From Periconia sp. R9002 (taxonomy: Eukaryota; Ascomycota; Dothideomycetes; Pleosporales; Periconiaceae), in contig JAMAHW010000239.1 in the NCBI GenBank assembly GCA_023627715.1, positions 1 through 12,796 on the forward strand: 12,796 bases of DNA. Reading direction: 5' to 3'. Under the pieces are notes generated by a model. The model was not told where the DNA came from. It did not search any database and saw nothing but the letters and a program-made list of their open reading frames with translations. Shown in pieces: positions 1 through 8,801 of this stretch. Within the stretch, counting starts at the first letter, position 1. Each line of letters opens with the position of its first letter. The position numbers and the translations under genes were made by a program.

Positions 1-336
1 AGCTGCTCCACGCTGCCTGTTTGTTTCTACGTCATGGCCATAGATTGTAATTCGCACTTTTCTTCGCATCCGCTCGCAGGAATAGACCTCACTTAAAACC
101 AGAGGATATGTTTTCCAGCATAGCTGCAGATGATATGAGCTTCAATGGAATGCATAATCATCACTTGATCTCCCATGATTGTCCTATGACTATATATGGT
201 TGTTGACTACATGCATCTAGAAATTCGCGGCCTGGAAAACGCTTGCCCAACATTCGCCGTTCCCAACGATTTGGGGGATAGCTAAGGTCAATCCCTGGGT
301 CGTGAGATGCACGGTGTAATCAGAGAATTCCGTAAA

Positions 337-355
337 AAAGACCTCCTAGGTCTTT
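337..355. repeat. Short hairpin
   Basis: The 8-bp arms aaagacct and aggtcttt are separated by the 3-nt loop cct. The right arm runs into a T/C-rich stretch. No gene is recognised on either side, so a terminator or regulatory role cannot be assigned; it may be chance. Confidence 0.35.
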
Positions 356-965
356 CTTCTTTCACTATATAGAAATCAAATTTACACATAAAGATTCTTT
401 CACTATTTAACTCTAAGATTCTAGTTTCCAGTGCAGTTTTACTTTCTGGTCGTCTTGCAATATGTCAATTCGTTATCGCCATCAGTCGCCACACTAGTAA
501 TCCACTCCTATTTTCTCGAGATATACTAGACTGTGTGTCACTTACTAGGAGTCTAAGGTCCCATGAGTCCACGTCTATAGAGAGCCACAAGCAGCAGAAC
601 GGACTATAAATCTCTAGAAACCTCACGAAAGCGGGTGAGATTGACGTCAATCACTGCTAACACAAAGGTAATGATCACAAACTCAAAACTAATATCCAAC
701 ATGAAAGAGGAGGAACGCGGAAGCAGTTGGCTTAAGCTCGAGAAAGTGAAAGTCAAACGGGACGAGTAATTTGAGCAGATAAATTAAGCGGACGGATTTC
801 TGGAGGTGGGCTCGTTACCATAGATGGGTGGGTATCGGCCCATCGAAGGATGTACTTCTTTCACCGTTGGCTGCATATAACGCAAATCTTTTCGACAGCA
901 GCAGAAGCCTTTCCACTCTTGTGGTGGTAGAGTCGATCGTGGTCTCGATAGCTTCGATGCCCGTC

Positions 966-986
966 TACAGTATTCACAATACTGTA
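966..986. repeat. Short hairpin
   Basis: The 9-bp perfect arms tacagtatt and aatactgta surround the 3-nt loop cac. It lies inside an unsupported open frame. No function is assigned. Confidence 0.35.
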
Positions 987-2909
987 TGTACAGCTTGCAA
1001 CCTGAAAATGGAAGAAACCGTTCTGTATGAAAAGCGAAATCAAGCACAACAAGCTGGTCAATATACAACTCGGTGGGTTGGGATCAGTAGAGCGTATTCT
1101 TCAGTCGACCTGAGAGGAGAGCAATTGCAGGGCAGAAAAACTGTCACTGCCAATAGTTGTCACACCTACAGCAAACAGGGATGTAAGTTTATGAGCAAAT
1201 TTGATTATCTAAGACTACGGTAGATGACTCGGTCACGGAAATTGAGATAATGTCATTGAGGAGCGAATGAAAAGCGGCAAGGACCTAGAATGAGATTTCA
1301 ATGATATTGAAAACGTGGTGAACGGTGCGTAGCTAGCAAACTACACGCTCCTTAGTAGAATAAAGATATATCTCATTACACTCATAGATACGTAGTTCAA
1401 CCCGATCTCCATTAGCTCGACGATACGAACATTTCTAGATGTATCAGATCTGCGGAAACGTACGCACAACAAAAAAAAAAACCTTACTTCTTCGTGATTG
1501 GCATGATCAGAGCCCGTGTGAAGGAGCTCTTGCCGCGATGAGTCAGTTCCGCTGGATCGATTCGCCGACATATCCTAGAAAATATTCTGGATAATATAGA
1601 ATGCTTATGTCCGTAAATGAAATTTGAATTATGAGTATACACTGGTAGAAATGGCATATAACCAGTGACGCTGCAAAAAGATTCAAAGTTACCCCGAAGA
1701 CAATCGGTGAGAGTGGGTTGGTAAGGCAATGAAGAGAAGAGGATGTCCGCGCTGCAAGGGGCAGTGCGTAGTATTTGTAACCAATTCCTGGGTTCTCTCC
1801 CATTCGTAATTTCGCATGGCGATCCAAACTAGCGGAAACTCCGAGGCGTAAGCGTTGTCTCGCTGCCCAAACATGGGCTTAGACCAAGCAGCCAAGGACG
1901 TGTATCAAGCCTCGTATGCTAATCACCCAGCTATTGCCCCTATCGCCCACTGGGATAGCGTTGTGTTAGAAAATCGCACGACAGTCACCTCAATTCTTTC
2001 ATGTATAATTTTACAAAATTCAACCCTCTGCGAGGTGAAGGGTAGGCAAGGCTTTGCAAATCTGGTCGCCCGAAGTTTGAAGAGCCATGCGCCGAGTTCA
2101 CTAGGCGAAACATTGCGAGCATACTAAATATGTAGAGCTCAGATCCAAATTTTCCGCTCAGCCTCACTCTCCGCTTCTTAGCGTTGTGAATTAGTTGTAA
2201 TGTACGCCTTGCGTCACAAGGCCCTTATCGAGATCCAGCTGCCCCTCCCTAATTAGTGGACTCTTAGGAAATTTCTGTGTATCATAATCCTGAGAGCTCC
2301 TTACTTTCCACAAGACGCAATGTTGGTTCTGTGATGCGAAGTGTTTTCGGTTGGGTTGACGCTCCAATCTCAGCATGATACGCTAACCATATAGACTGAT
2401 GCGCAAAGAGGTGAAGGTAGCGAAGAGTTACCCATTCCGAGCCAAGAAAAGAGGCGGAGTTGGTTGTTGATCGTATGCGACATACGAATTGCTAAATTAC
2501 TGTTTTATCTCGATTATAATAGCCTCACCTCAAAATCTTTTTGCAGACATTGTCACCAGAGAGTCATGCTGGTCACAGTGGGCGCTATTTTGATTGAATT
2601 GCCTGAGGCTTCAAAGGAGAAATACAAGTAGGCTGTCAACCCCACCTCTGTCATGCTTTGCAACGTATATGCGGAGTTAGTGTGGGAGTGATTGCTACAA
2701 GCAGGAAAGCGTCCAACAGCTTGCATCAACGCCTCGTTGGCCCCGTAATCGGTGATTATACAGCGGAACATTGCTTCCAATCACGATGTAAGGGAGAAAG
2801 AAAACTGCACCATAGGAGAAGAGCACATATCAACAGCCTACGGAAATAAAGATCATCTAGTATACCAACACACTATCAATAGATACAAATGTGAACGAAA
2901 TGCAAACAT

Positions 2910-2936
2910 CCCCCCCTCCCACTCCCCCACCCCCCC
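2910..2936 (-). other. G-quadruplex-type tract (C-rich on plus strand)
   Basis: On the plus strand there are C-runs of 7, 3, 5 and 7, separated by 1-3 nt. The minus strand therefore carries four G-runs with very short loops, which fits the usual G-quadruplex pattern. It lies about 260 bp downstream of the stop codon of the minus-strand regulator gene, so the G-rich strand is the sense strand if the transcript reaches this far. A role in transcript ending is only a possibility; simple-sequence slippage is an alternative origin. Confidence 0.55.
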
Positions 2937-3192
2937 AGGTGCGTACATCTGATGCAAATCATTAACCTCTCCTTTTAGCGATTGACTTTCAATCCTTTCA
3001 GCCGCAAGCCGGCATCAAAAATGTTACAGCGGCTTGCGAAACGGCCGGCATCTAATTACACACATGCCTAGTAGACGAGGCTTTGTTGACTGACAACTTA
3101 CGTGTCCAGCTCCACGTACTAACAGGGACAATAGTTCCGAAGGTTCTAACTTGACAACATCCTGGCTCCCTGTGTTAATACGGCACCTAAAT

Positions 3193-5677
3193 TCATATTG
3201 GCAAATGCAAATCCTCGTCTGCTTCGGTTCCCATACCCTCTGTGGCCCTGGCAGTGGCCCATTCCCCCGCGGCAAGCTCCGTGCGGTTCGTGAGCGTACA
3301 CTGTGCCTCGGCCCTATAGTGGCCCGCAGTGTCCACTTCTTCGCGTGTGAAAACCATAGAGGGATCTACCGGGAAGCTTGGAGTACTAAACCGTGGATCA
3401 TGAGCTACAGTGTTAATTCCGTGCTGATGACTTTGCATCGTGGCATGCTGGGGACGTGTTGAGGGAGTTATATGCGCTGGGTGACCGACGCCTTGCGGAG
3501 GAAATTGAGATCGCGGGTGACTTGTAGAATCATAAGGCCCTGGTGTTCCATTTTGGCTGGCGGGAGCAGAGTCAGACGAATGTGTACTGCGTGGCGCAGA
3601 GGAATCATACAACGAAAGGGCTTCGACACGGGAAGCAGGGGCTTGAAGCAGGGGGTGTTGGGAGGTGCTGAAGGGAAGCTGGGCACCGGTTTGAGCAGCT
3701 AATTGACGAATCAACTCCGTTGATGGATAGGACGGTGATGTTACTGAGGTCAAGGAGGATAACTCGTCGCCAATATTCGAGGACACTGCCCCAAGACTAC
3801 TGGGCGCAAGGCCGAGGCCGGAACCCGGCGGGGGAATATTGACGGACGGGGGAAGCGGCAGGTTGGGCAAGATCTTAGACACCTTCGCAACAAGCAGTTG
3901 GAGGTAACGGGTCTGACCGCCATGAAGTGCGGAGAACAAGGTCAGAAATCGAGAAACATAGTCTTGAGAACTGACTGCAAAAATATCAGGTGAAAAGGGA
4001 ATGCAGGCGACTACGTCGATCAAGCAGCAGGCAATGTCGAAAAGCTTCTCAATCTGTACATGCATCAGCGTTGGGTTTGTATGTATGGCTGCACGGCAGG
4101 CTAAGGGGAGGACAGAGAAGGGCTAGTAAGAGATTGGGCAAGCGCGCATCAAGGACTAGAAATCTAGCCTTTGACCCAATGGCCTGCTTCGTCGTTAAGG
4201 GTGAAGCACAAACGAGGATAAAATGTGCAAGGGAGCCAAGCTAGGGCGGGATCGGATAGCAATAGAGATCGCGTTCATGACCCGTAGCGCTTGGAGAATT
4301 GTGAAGACTTACAAGACCCATGCCATGGACCTCCATTGCCTGCTGCGAAAACTGATGCGTCGTGGAGAGCAAATCTCTGGATATTTCAATGGAAAACTGG
4401 AACGTCATCGAATTGTCTGCCGCCACATTACTGACCAAGCCCTGGCTCACGCACAATTTCCAGAGCATGGTGCGGAGCCACTGCTGCATGATTCGCAGCT
4501 CCACCGCTTGGCTTTCCGTGCAGTCAAGATATGAAGGCAGTGCATCTGAAAGCTGATTCTGCACTTGGGCGATCCACGCCAGGTCTGCGTGCGTACGGAC
4601 TTTATTCCACACGTTGACAAAGGTGTCATCGACTGGCTTAAAAAGATTAATTATCATATTGAGGCCCGATGCTATTGGCATTTCATTCGGTATGTCGTCT
4701 AGAGAGGGTGGGTGGATAGTTGGGAACAAGGAGATGGGTCGGTGTTTGTGAAGGGCGTGAGTCCTATTTGGCACACCATTAGCTGATGAATTACCTTTTC
4801 CAGCGAGCATCAATGATTACCTTTCCGCGGCATATAGAAGCCAATACAAGACTCGCCTGCGAGAATTGTCGAGAGGATCATTCTTGTACGCCTCTTCGTC
4901 GTGCCAACCAAGGAGTTGGGCTTGGGTTGTGGCGCATCTTAAATAGGACCAAGCGGAATTGTCCCTGCCTAAACCAAATTGGCAGCCATAGAAGAACCAG
5001 GAGGTCAACACAGATAAATGCAATGGATTCTCCAGATAATCAAAGCCTCTGCGCACTCGAATAGCCTCTTCCACAAGGACGTGCCCGATGCTAATGTTGG
5101 AAAGTTGGGCCATTTTGGGGCGTGGGAGCAACTCAGGAGGTACTGTCATGTTGGCTTGGATCATGACATAGGCACAGAGAGCCACAATCATGCAGTACAC
5201 TTCGGTCGAGTGCTCGATGCTCATGACTGTTCCTTGGGCGCGTTGGCGATGGAGGACCGGCTGCGATGGGTAGACATTGAGGAAGAAGAATTCCAGACAG
5301 CTCTCTATCAGACCGATGGGAAGGAGACCTGGTGTACGGGCGAAGGTCCCCACCAGTCGAGGATCGAAACCGAGTTCATGGGTGAGACCGGTGGTGAGCT
5401 GCACATTTCTTTGGTTTTGCTGTAGCTCGGATAGGACCTTTGCGCGGTTTCCTTTTGGACCCTTTTTTTGTGGAATGGCATTGTATGTGCAAGCAAGGCC
5501 TGCCAAGACACATTTCTTGCAGGAATTGGTGTCTTCACTAATACATTTGATTTTGCGACGGTTACAGCTGCGGTGCAGATAGCATCATCAGCATCTCATG
5601 TGGAGCGTTCTAGGGGGTGGTATAACGTACCTATCGCATGCACGTTTGACTGGAGTTGAGCCTGAGGAGGTGGACAT
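3193..5677 (-). CDS. Zn2Cys6 transcription factor, CLR-2/ClrB/ManR-like (TF1), four exons
   Basis: Predicted nuclear DNA-binding regulator. Exons are 5677-5631, 5567-4821, 4763-4313 and 4053-3193; they join to 2106 nt, or 701 residues. Introns of 63, 57 and 259 nt all have GT-AG ends. The start ATG leads directly into a zinc cluster with Cys at 14, 17, 24, 32, 35 and 42 and the basic segment NRRKIK. A linker rich in K, G and P follows (about 44-58, QKKGPKG). The middle homology region runs from about 95 to 485 and includes RRRVLYWLLYAAER at 252-265, then HALHKHRPISLF, and VHGMGL followed by IEKLFDIACCL across the last junction. The tail from about 487 is rich in Ser, Pro and Thr. From memory, these segments match the CLR-2/ClrB/ManR group of regulators of plant-polysaccharide enzymes and, more distantly, AmyR. 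The zinc cluster and gene model are firm; the subfamily is moderately sure and orthology is unproven. The third zinc loop has no proline, which is uncommon. No carbohydrate-enzyme gene is visible nearby. Confidence 0.92.
4054..4312 (-). other. Unusually long third intron of TF1
   Basis: The intron starts with gtaagt and ends with gtacag, with possible branch-point sequence gctgat shortly before the acceptor. It joins two phase-0 exons so that the family-conserved VHGMGL runs straight into IEKLFDIACCL. At 259 nt it is four times longer than the other introns of the gene. All frames through it are closed by stops. An alternative acceptor further upstream (ending ccttag) would give an early stop. 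It contains a small hairpin at 4151-4171 with ctaga and tctag arms. Confidence 0.8.
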
Positions 5678-5845
5678 GATAGACGAGAAAGAGGAGAGTG
5701 GATGGACGGAGAGACGTCTTGCTTGTTTTGTATCATGGCGACCGACCTACTAGTGTTCAGTGTGTCGACAAGTAACGTACTTAGCCAACCTAACGTGCCT
5801 ACCTGGACTGGACAAGACAAGAAAAGACCCCGGCTCACAAGCACA
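5678..5845 (-). promoter_or_regulatory. TF1 5' leader with overlapping upstream ATG
   Basis: The 35 nt before the TF1 start are pyrimidine-rich on the minus strand (repeated ctc, tct, cca), as is common near fungal transcription starts. An ATG at 5736-5734 lies 59 nt upstream in a different frame. Its frame overlaps the TF1 start and stops in the first-intron region, so if it is in the mRNA it should reduce TF1 translation. The real transcription start is unknown, so the ATG may lie outside the message. No clear TATA box was seen. Confidence 0.4.
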
Positions 5846-6250
5846 TTAGCTTCAGGGCTACTAGCTAGGAGGGCGCTGGGTCAGCCAGGGAGGCTGACGG
5901 GGAGCCAATAACGCCCCCAAGAGCGGAGGCCGCGTCCCTGGCCTTTGACAGACATGGATAGAAGCTGTGCAGGTGCAATCGATGAATTCAGCCAGTCCGC
6001 TTAGGATAGTCATCGATCTCCACACCTTGCTCTTGACACGACGTTCGACGTGACGCTGCAATGAGCATTGATCACAGCTGATGCTTGCAGTCTGGAATCG
6101 GCTGCGCTTCCCCGGGTCCGGCGGTAAGCAAGGATGACCGGCGAGGTTTGTCGCGCTATGCCCATCAGAGACGTGCGTGATCCATGCCGAACACGGTCGT
6201 TATGCTAGACAACGGGGCGTTATGAGGTGCGGCACAGTCGTGTTCGAAGT
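5846..6250. other. Spacer between TF1 and the repeat
   Basis: No gene is supported. A small hairpin with arms gtcagcc and ggctgac is present near 5880-5900. A GC-rich patch near 6110-6150 carries several CGG/CCG triplets, the half-site type used by Zn2Cys6 factors. Their spacing (13 or 16 nt) does not match a site I can name, so I do not call a binding site. Confidence 0.35.
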
Positions 6251-6581
6251 ACTGCAGCGTGTGCATTAGCATAGAAGCAGTGCCATCTTGTGACAGCATA
6301 ATAGGACTAGCGCGCACAACATCTATCATCTATGTGTTTCTTTACCAGATAGGCCAACTTGTAACCCTCGGAACTTATCGAGATCTTGCTCATCTGTTGT
6401 CGGTGTTACTTGGGGGCTAGATTTATCAGGATTCCCTTGGGAGGCTCAGGTGGTAAAGCAATAGACAGGAGGGAGTGCCTGCCTTTCGACGGAGGGTTGC
6501 ATTACAAGATGGGAATTCAGCCACTTGATTCATAATACTTAATCCTGAAAAGGCTTCGTAAACAGCCAGCGCCACGAGTGG
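6251..6581. repeat. Direct repeat copy 1 (partner at 12409-12755)
   Basis: About 330 bp match 12409-12755 in the same orientation, at an estimated 85-90 percent identity by eye. Long identical blocks include cagcataataggact, gtcggtgttacttggggg and ggaggctcaggtggtaa. Most differences are transitions. The repeat covers the 3' end of a minus-strand gene (stop at 6408-6406) plus about 155 bp beyond it. Similarity ends abruptly at both edges. This looks like a segmental duplication of a gene end; no terminal inverted repeats or transposase were seen, so a mobile-element origin is not shown. Confidence 0.85.
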
Positions 6582-6790
6582 TAGTTCTATCCGATCTGGA
6601 GGCGTGATTGAATCGAGGTAAAGTAGCTCCTGCTCGAGCGATTTGCGTGTCTCTGGCGATGGCATATGGAAACCCGCATGATGAATTTCATAAATTTTGA
6701 GTATAGCATGCAAGGCATGCAATTTTACCCTGTCTTCGGACATATTCCAAACGATGACCGTGAATTGGGTTGGTGGAAGAATCAACAGGA
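6406..6790 (-). pseudogene. 3' fragment of an unrecognised gene, frameshifted
   Basis: A continuous minus-strand frame runs from about 6790 to 6426 and includes segments such as KSLEQELLYLDSI and LPLVALAVYEAF. Compared with the copy at 12565-12755, this copy lacks one base near 6494-6497 (ggaggg against ggagggg). After that point the frames differ, but in the other frame both copies share the ending PPEPPKGILINL followed by PK and a stop (here at 6408-6406). Before the deletion, differences between copies are mostly at third codon positions, which indicates a formerly selected protein. The 5' side is cut off by a stop just upstream, next to the palindrome at 6805-6853. I do not recognise the family. 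Confidence 0.65.
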
Positions 6791-6804
6791 CGTCAACAGG
6801 GGCA

Positions 6805-6853
6805 CGCTAACCTTGTTGGCCAGAATACCGTATTCTGGCCAAGATAGTTAGCG
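6805..6853. repeat. 49-bp interrupted palindrome
   Basis: The 13-bp perfect arms ttggccagaatac and gtattctggccaa flank a single central base at 6829. Outside them lie 4-nt unpaired spacers and then a further pair of 7-bp arms, cgctaac and gttagcg. This is far more symmetry than expected by chance. It sits at the broken 5' edge of the gene fragment at 6406-6790. It could be joined transposon ends, a dimeric-protein site or an insertion scar; the sequence does not decide. Confidence 0.75.
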
Positions 6854-7919
6854 TCACGACCCGACGCTTGGTCAGGCCGCCCATTATATGCGCAACTCCG
6901 ATAAACGAAGCCAGTTCACAAGAAACGGGCTTTACAGCACTGAACTTCGACAAACCTAGTGCATGCTGCGGGGAGGTCTCCTACGCTCGTGTCCGCTTGA
7001 GATCCCATCCGCGCCTAGGATTTGTTCGAGGAAAGTAAGACGCCGCTTCCACATCTCCATGGAAAATCAATGGAGTTCCTGTGTTCTTATAATACGCCAA
7101 TGCTCAAACTGAACTGGAGCACTGATTGCATTTCGCTTTCAGTGGATACTTGTATGCAAATCGATTTTCCACTACCCCGTAATCTGGGGTCTTTGGGCTG
7201 GTATACAATGCATGGTTGCTAGCATGTAACTCTTCGTCCCTTCTACTCAGTGTCTCTGATATCTCAAGCCCAGCCCTGTTGCATAGGTAGGTAGCCGTCC
7301 TATCTGCAGTGCTTTCTGATTTGATAACTTGTAATATAGGCTATACGCTAAGGATGATCTCACTGGGGACCCACCTACCTTAACGTAGTTGTCTTCACCG
7401 TCCACTCCGCCGCGTAATAGTGCCTGCATCTCTGCAGAATTCATGATATATTATATATTATACTATGTCCCTAACTATAATCATTAAACCCTATAGACCC
7501 TGACGTGTATAAACGGGCCATGTATATAGAGGGAAAGTAGGATTGCGGCTGAAGGAATCCACCTACGTCAGGGTTTGGGGATCACCCGTATCTTATCTAA
7601 TTTTCATGCGATGAGTAAGTTTGCTACGTTGGCAATCACTCAGCAATATCTCAATCCGGATTGCTTTTTATGGCTCTTCACCTCCGTACCCCCACTTGGC
7701 ATTTGTGATCACCTCGTTTCAAGAATATAACAAATGTTTCCACGGTAATAATGATTTCAGCTTTACCATAGCATCTACCTATGCCCTGATACACAACCCT
7801 TTGATTAAGCAGCAGGATTAAAAGACGATTGCACTGCTACATCGACCCCTAACACCTTTAGCCATTCGAGTGTTTTGACTATGAGAATTGTATGTTTGAG
7901 ATTCGACAGCTGAACTCCG
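6854..7919. other. Spacer downstream of TF2 with inverted repeats, no supported gene
   Basis: No coding region is supported. The stretch holds an inverted pair aggtaggt/acctacct at 7285-7292 and 7373-7380, an AT-rich patch at 7445-7470, and a better inverted pair at 7497-7574. A minus-strand frame starting at 7444 reaches a donor-like gtaggt after 22 codons, but no following exon could be recognised. Confidence 0.4.
7497..7574. repeat. Inverted repeat pair, possible miniature element
   Basis: The 10-bp arms accctgacgt (7497-7506) and acgtcagggt (7565-7574) enclose a 58-bp core with no coding capacity. The layout would suit a very small inverted-repeat element. No target-site duplication is evident, and no second copy was found in the window. 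Confidence 0.4.
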
Positions 7920-8799
7920 CTACTCATCCACGAGATGGTCATTGAAGAGCATGCCGGGCTGATCGAAATTTGTTGCAAAAAGATTGCCGAAGACTAGAGG
8001 CACTGATGAATTCAGATATAAGGTGAGATTAGGATCGGACTGGAGATTGCCAAAGCAGGGGCCTTGTTGTTGCGCTCGGAAAGCATTTAGGTTTTGCATT
8101 CTCATTAGGTCCAACTCTGTAGTGGGATAGTGAGCCGATAAAGGGAAACAAGGGCTCGAGCCGTCAGGTGGAAGATTGATATTGGAAGCGGTGGCAACAG
8201 CCATGGATGATGTTGTAGGGCAAGATCGACCCCACTTCGTCTGTAGGAAGGATGAGTCAGCTGCTTCCGACTGCGTCATGCATGTGTCGTTCGGAGTTCT
8301 TGAGTTTTGATTGCGCAGTAGATCTTCGTTCAAGATAATAATAGCGTCATCGTGGAATGATTCAGGGATGTCAAGCTCTGTTGGACTGTGTGCGCGACTG
8401 TCTTCGTGAGATAGCGAGTATTTCCTTGGTCGATTTCTAGCCACGCCTAACGTCCCTGTGTTGAGCTCCGTAGGTGAACCTAGTAAGCTGGGATCAATTA
8501 CGGTTAGGATGGAAAACGGACTCATTCAAGCGGTCCCTCCGGTTCTGCATATATTTGCAGGGCGCATCTTGCTCAATACATTTTTGGCAAGGCGACCCGC
8601 CAGTACATCTGACTTTCTGTGCGCGGCACTGAATGGAAGACGCAATAATGGAAGACGCAATGTTAGTGGAGTCTATTGTACGACGGTGGATGCTCACTTT
8701 GGTACACGCGCGTTGGGTACGCGGTTGGCGTCGCTGTTTGCGGGTGAACTTATCATCCTGGTTAAGCCTGGGAATGGCTAGTTTTAAAGCTGGGGGCAT
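7920..8799 (-). CDS. Short Zn2Cys6 zinc-cluster protein (TF2), three exons
   Basis: Predicted nuclear DNA-binding protein of 254 residues. Exons are 8799-8698, 8628-8502 and 8455-7920 (765 nt joined). Intron 1 (69 nt) is gtgagc...ttcag with a consensus ctaac branch motif. Intron 2 (46 nt) is gtaatt...acacag and is required to stay open past a TGA. Splicing restores a classical cluster with Cys at 32, 35, 42, 48, 51 and 58, including RAQKVRC and PCQKC, followed by basic NRRDR. A basic stretch (about 16-30) precedes it. After about residue 80 the protein is Ser/Asn/Thr-rich with no recognisable middle homology region, so it is much shorter than typical family members. It may be a natural compact regulator, a truncated gene, or a competitor of a full-length factor. 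The specific family is unknown. The 46-nt intron is the least certain element. Confidence 0.8.
8632..8661 (-). repeat. 15-bp perfect tandem duplication inside TF2 intron 1
   Basis: On the minus strand the unit attgcgtcttccatt occurs twice in direct succession and ends next to the intron acceptor. Removing one unit would leave a 54-nt intron, a usual length for fungi. The unit length is a multiple of three, so the intron stays in frame and open with or without it. Confidence 0.8.
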
Positions 8800-8801
8800 C
8801 T

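Larger units (their letters stand above)
1..3192. other. Gene-poor spacer, no supported gene
   Basis: No frame here shows a recognisable domain, a convincing spliced structure or a clear coding signature. The longest frames (about 131 codons at 828-1223 plus, about 90 codons at 1855-2127 plus) overlap frames of similar length on the other strand and resemble no family I know. What can be seen is small structure: a hairpin at 337-355, a hairpin at 966-986, an A-run near 1473-1482, and a C-rich tract at 2910-2936. The stretch could contain a gene in many short exons or old decayed repeats that cannot be resolved by eye. It also includes the region just downstream of the regulator gene that ends at 3193. 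Confidence 0.5.

Noticed and set aside
828..1223. 131-codon plus-strand frame as a gene
   Set aside because: Frames of similar length overlap it on the other strand, no domain is visible, and it contains a hairpin. Chance is sufficient.
1855..2127. 90-codon plus-strand frame as a gene
   Set aside because: No recognisable motif, no splice partner, and an overlapping frame on the opposite strand.
2553..2780. 75-codon minus-strand frame as a small gene
   Set aside because: Short, no family resemblance, and the plus strand is also open.
3193..5677. Naming TF1 as AmyR itself
   Set aside because: It shares the general layout and the blocks around WLL-x-AAER and EKLFD, but the linker and middle region look closer to the CLR-2/ClrB/ManR group. 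Without an alignment I give no symbol.
6110..6150. CGG/CCG pair as a Zn2Cys6 binding site
   Set aside because: The triplets occur in a GC-rich patch with spacings of 13 or 16 nt that match no site I can name with confidence.
7247..7444. Minus-strand frame with donor-like gtaggt as first exon of a gene
   Set aside because: No plausible second exon or recognised protein follows; the donor overlaps a simple inverted repeat.
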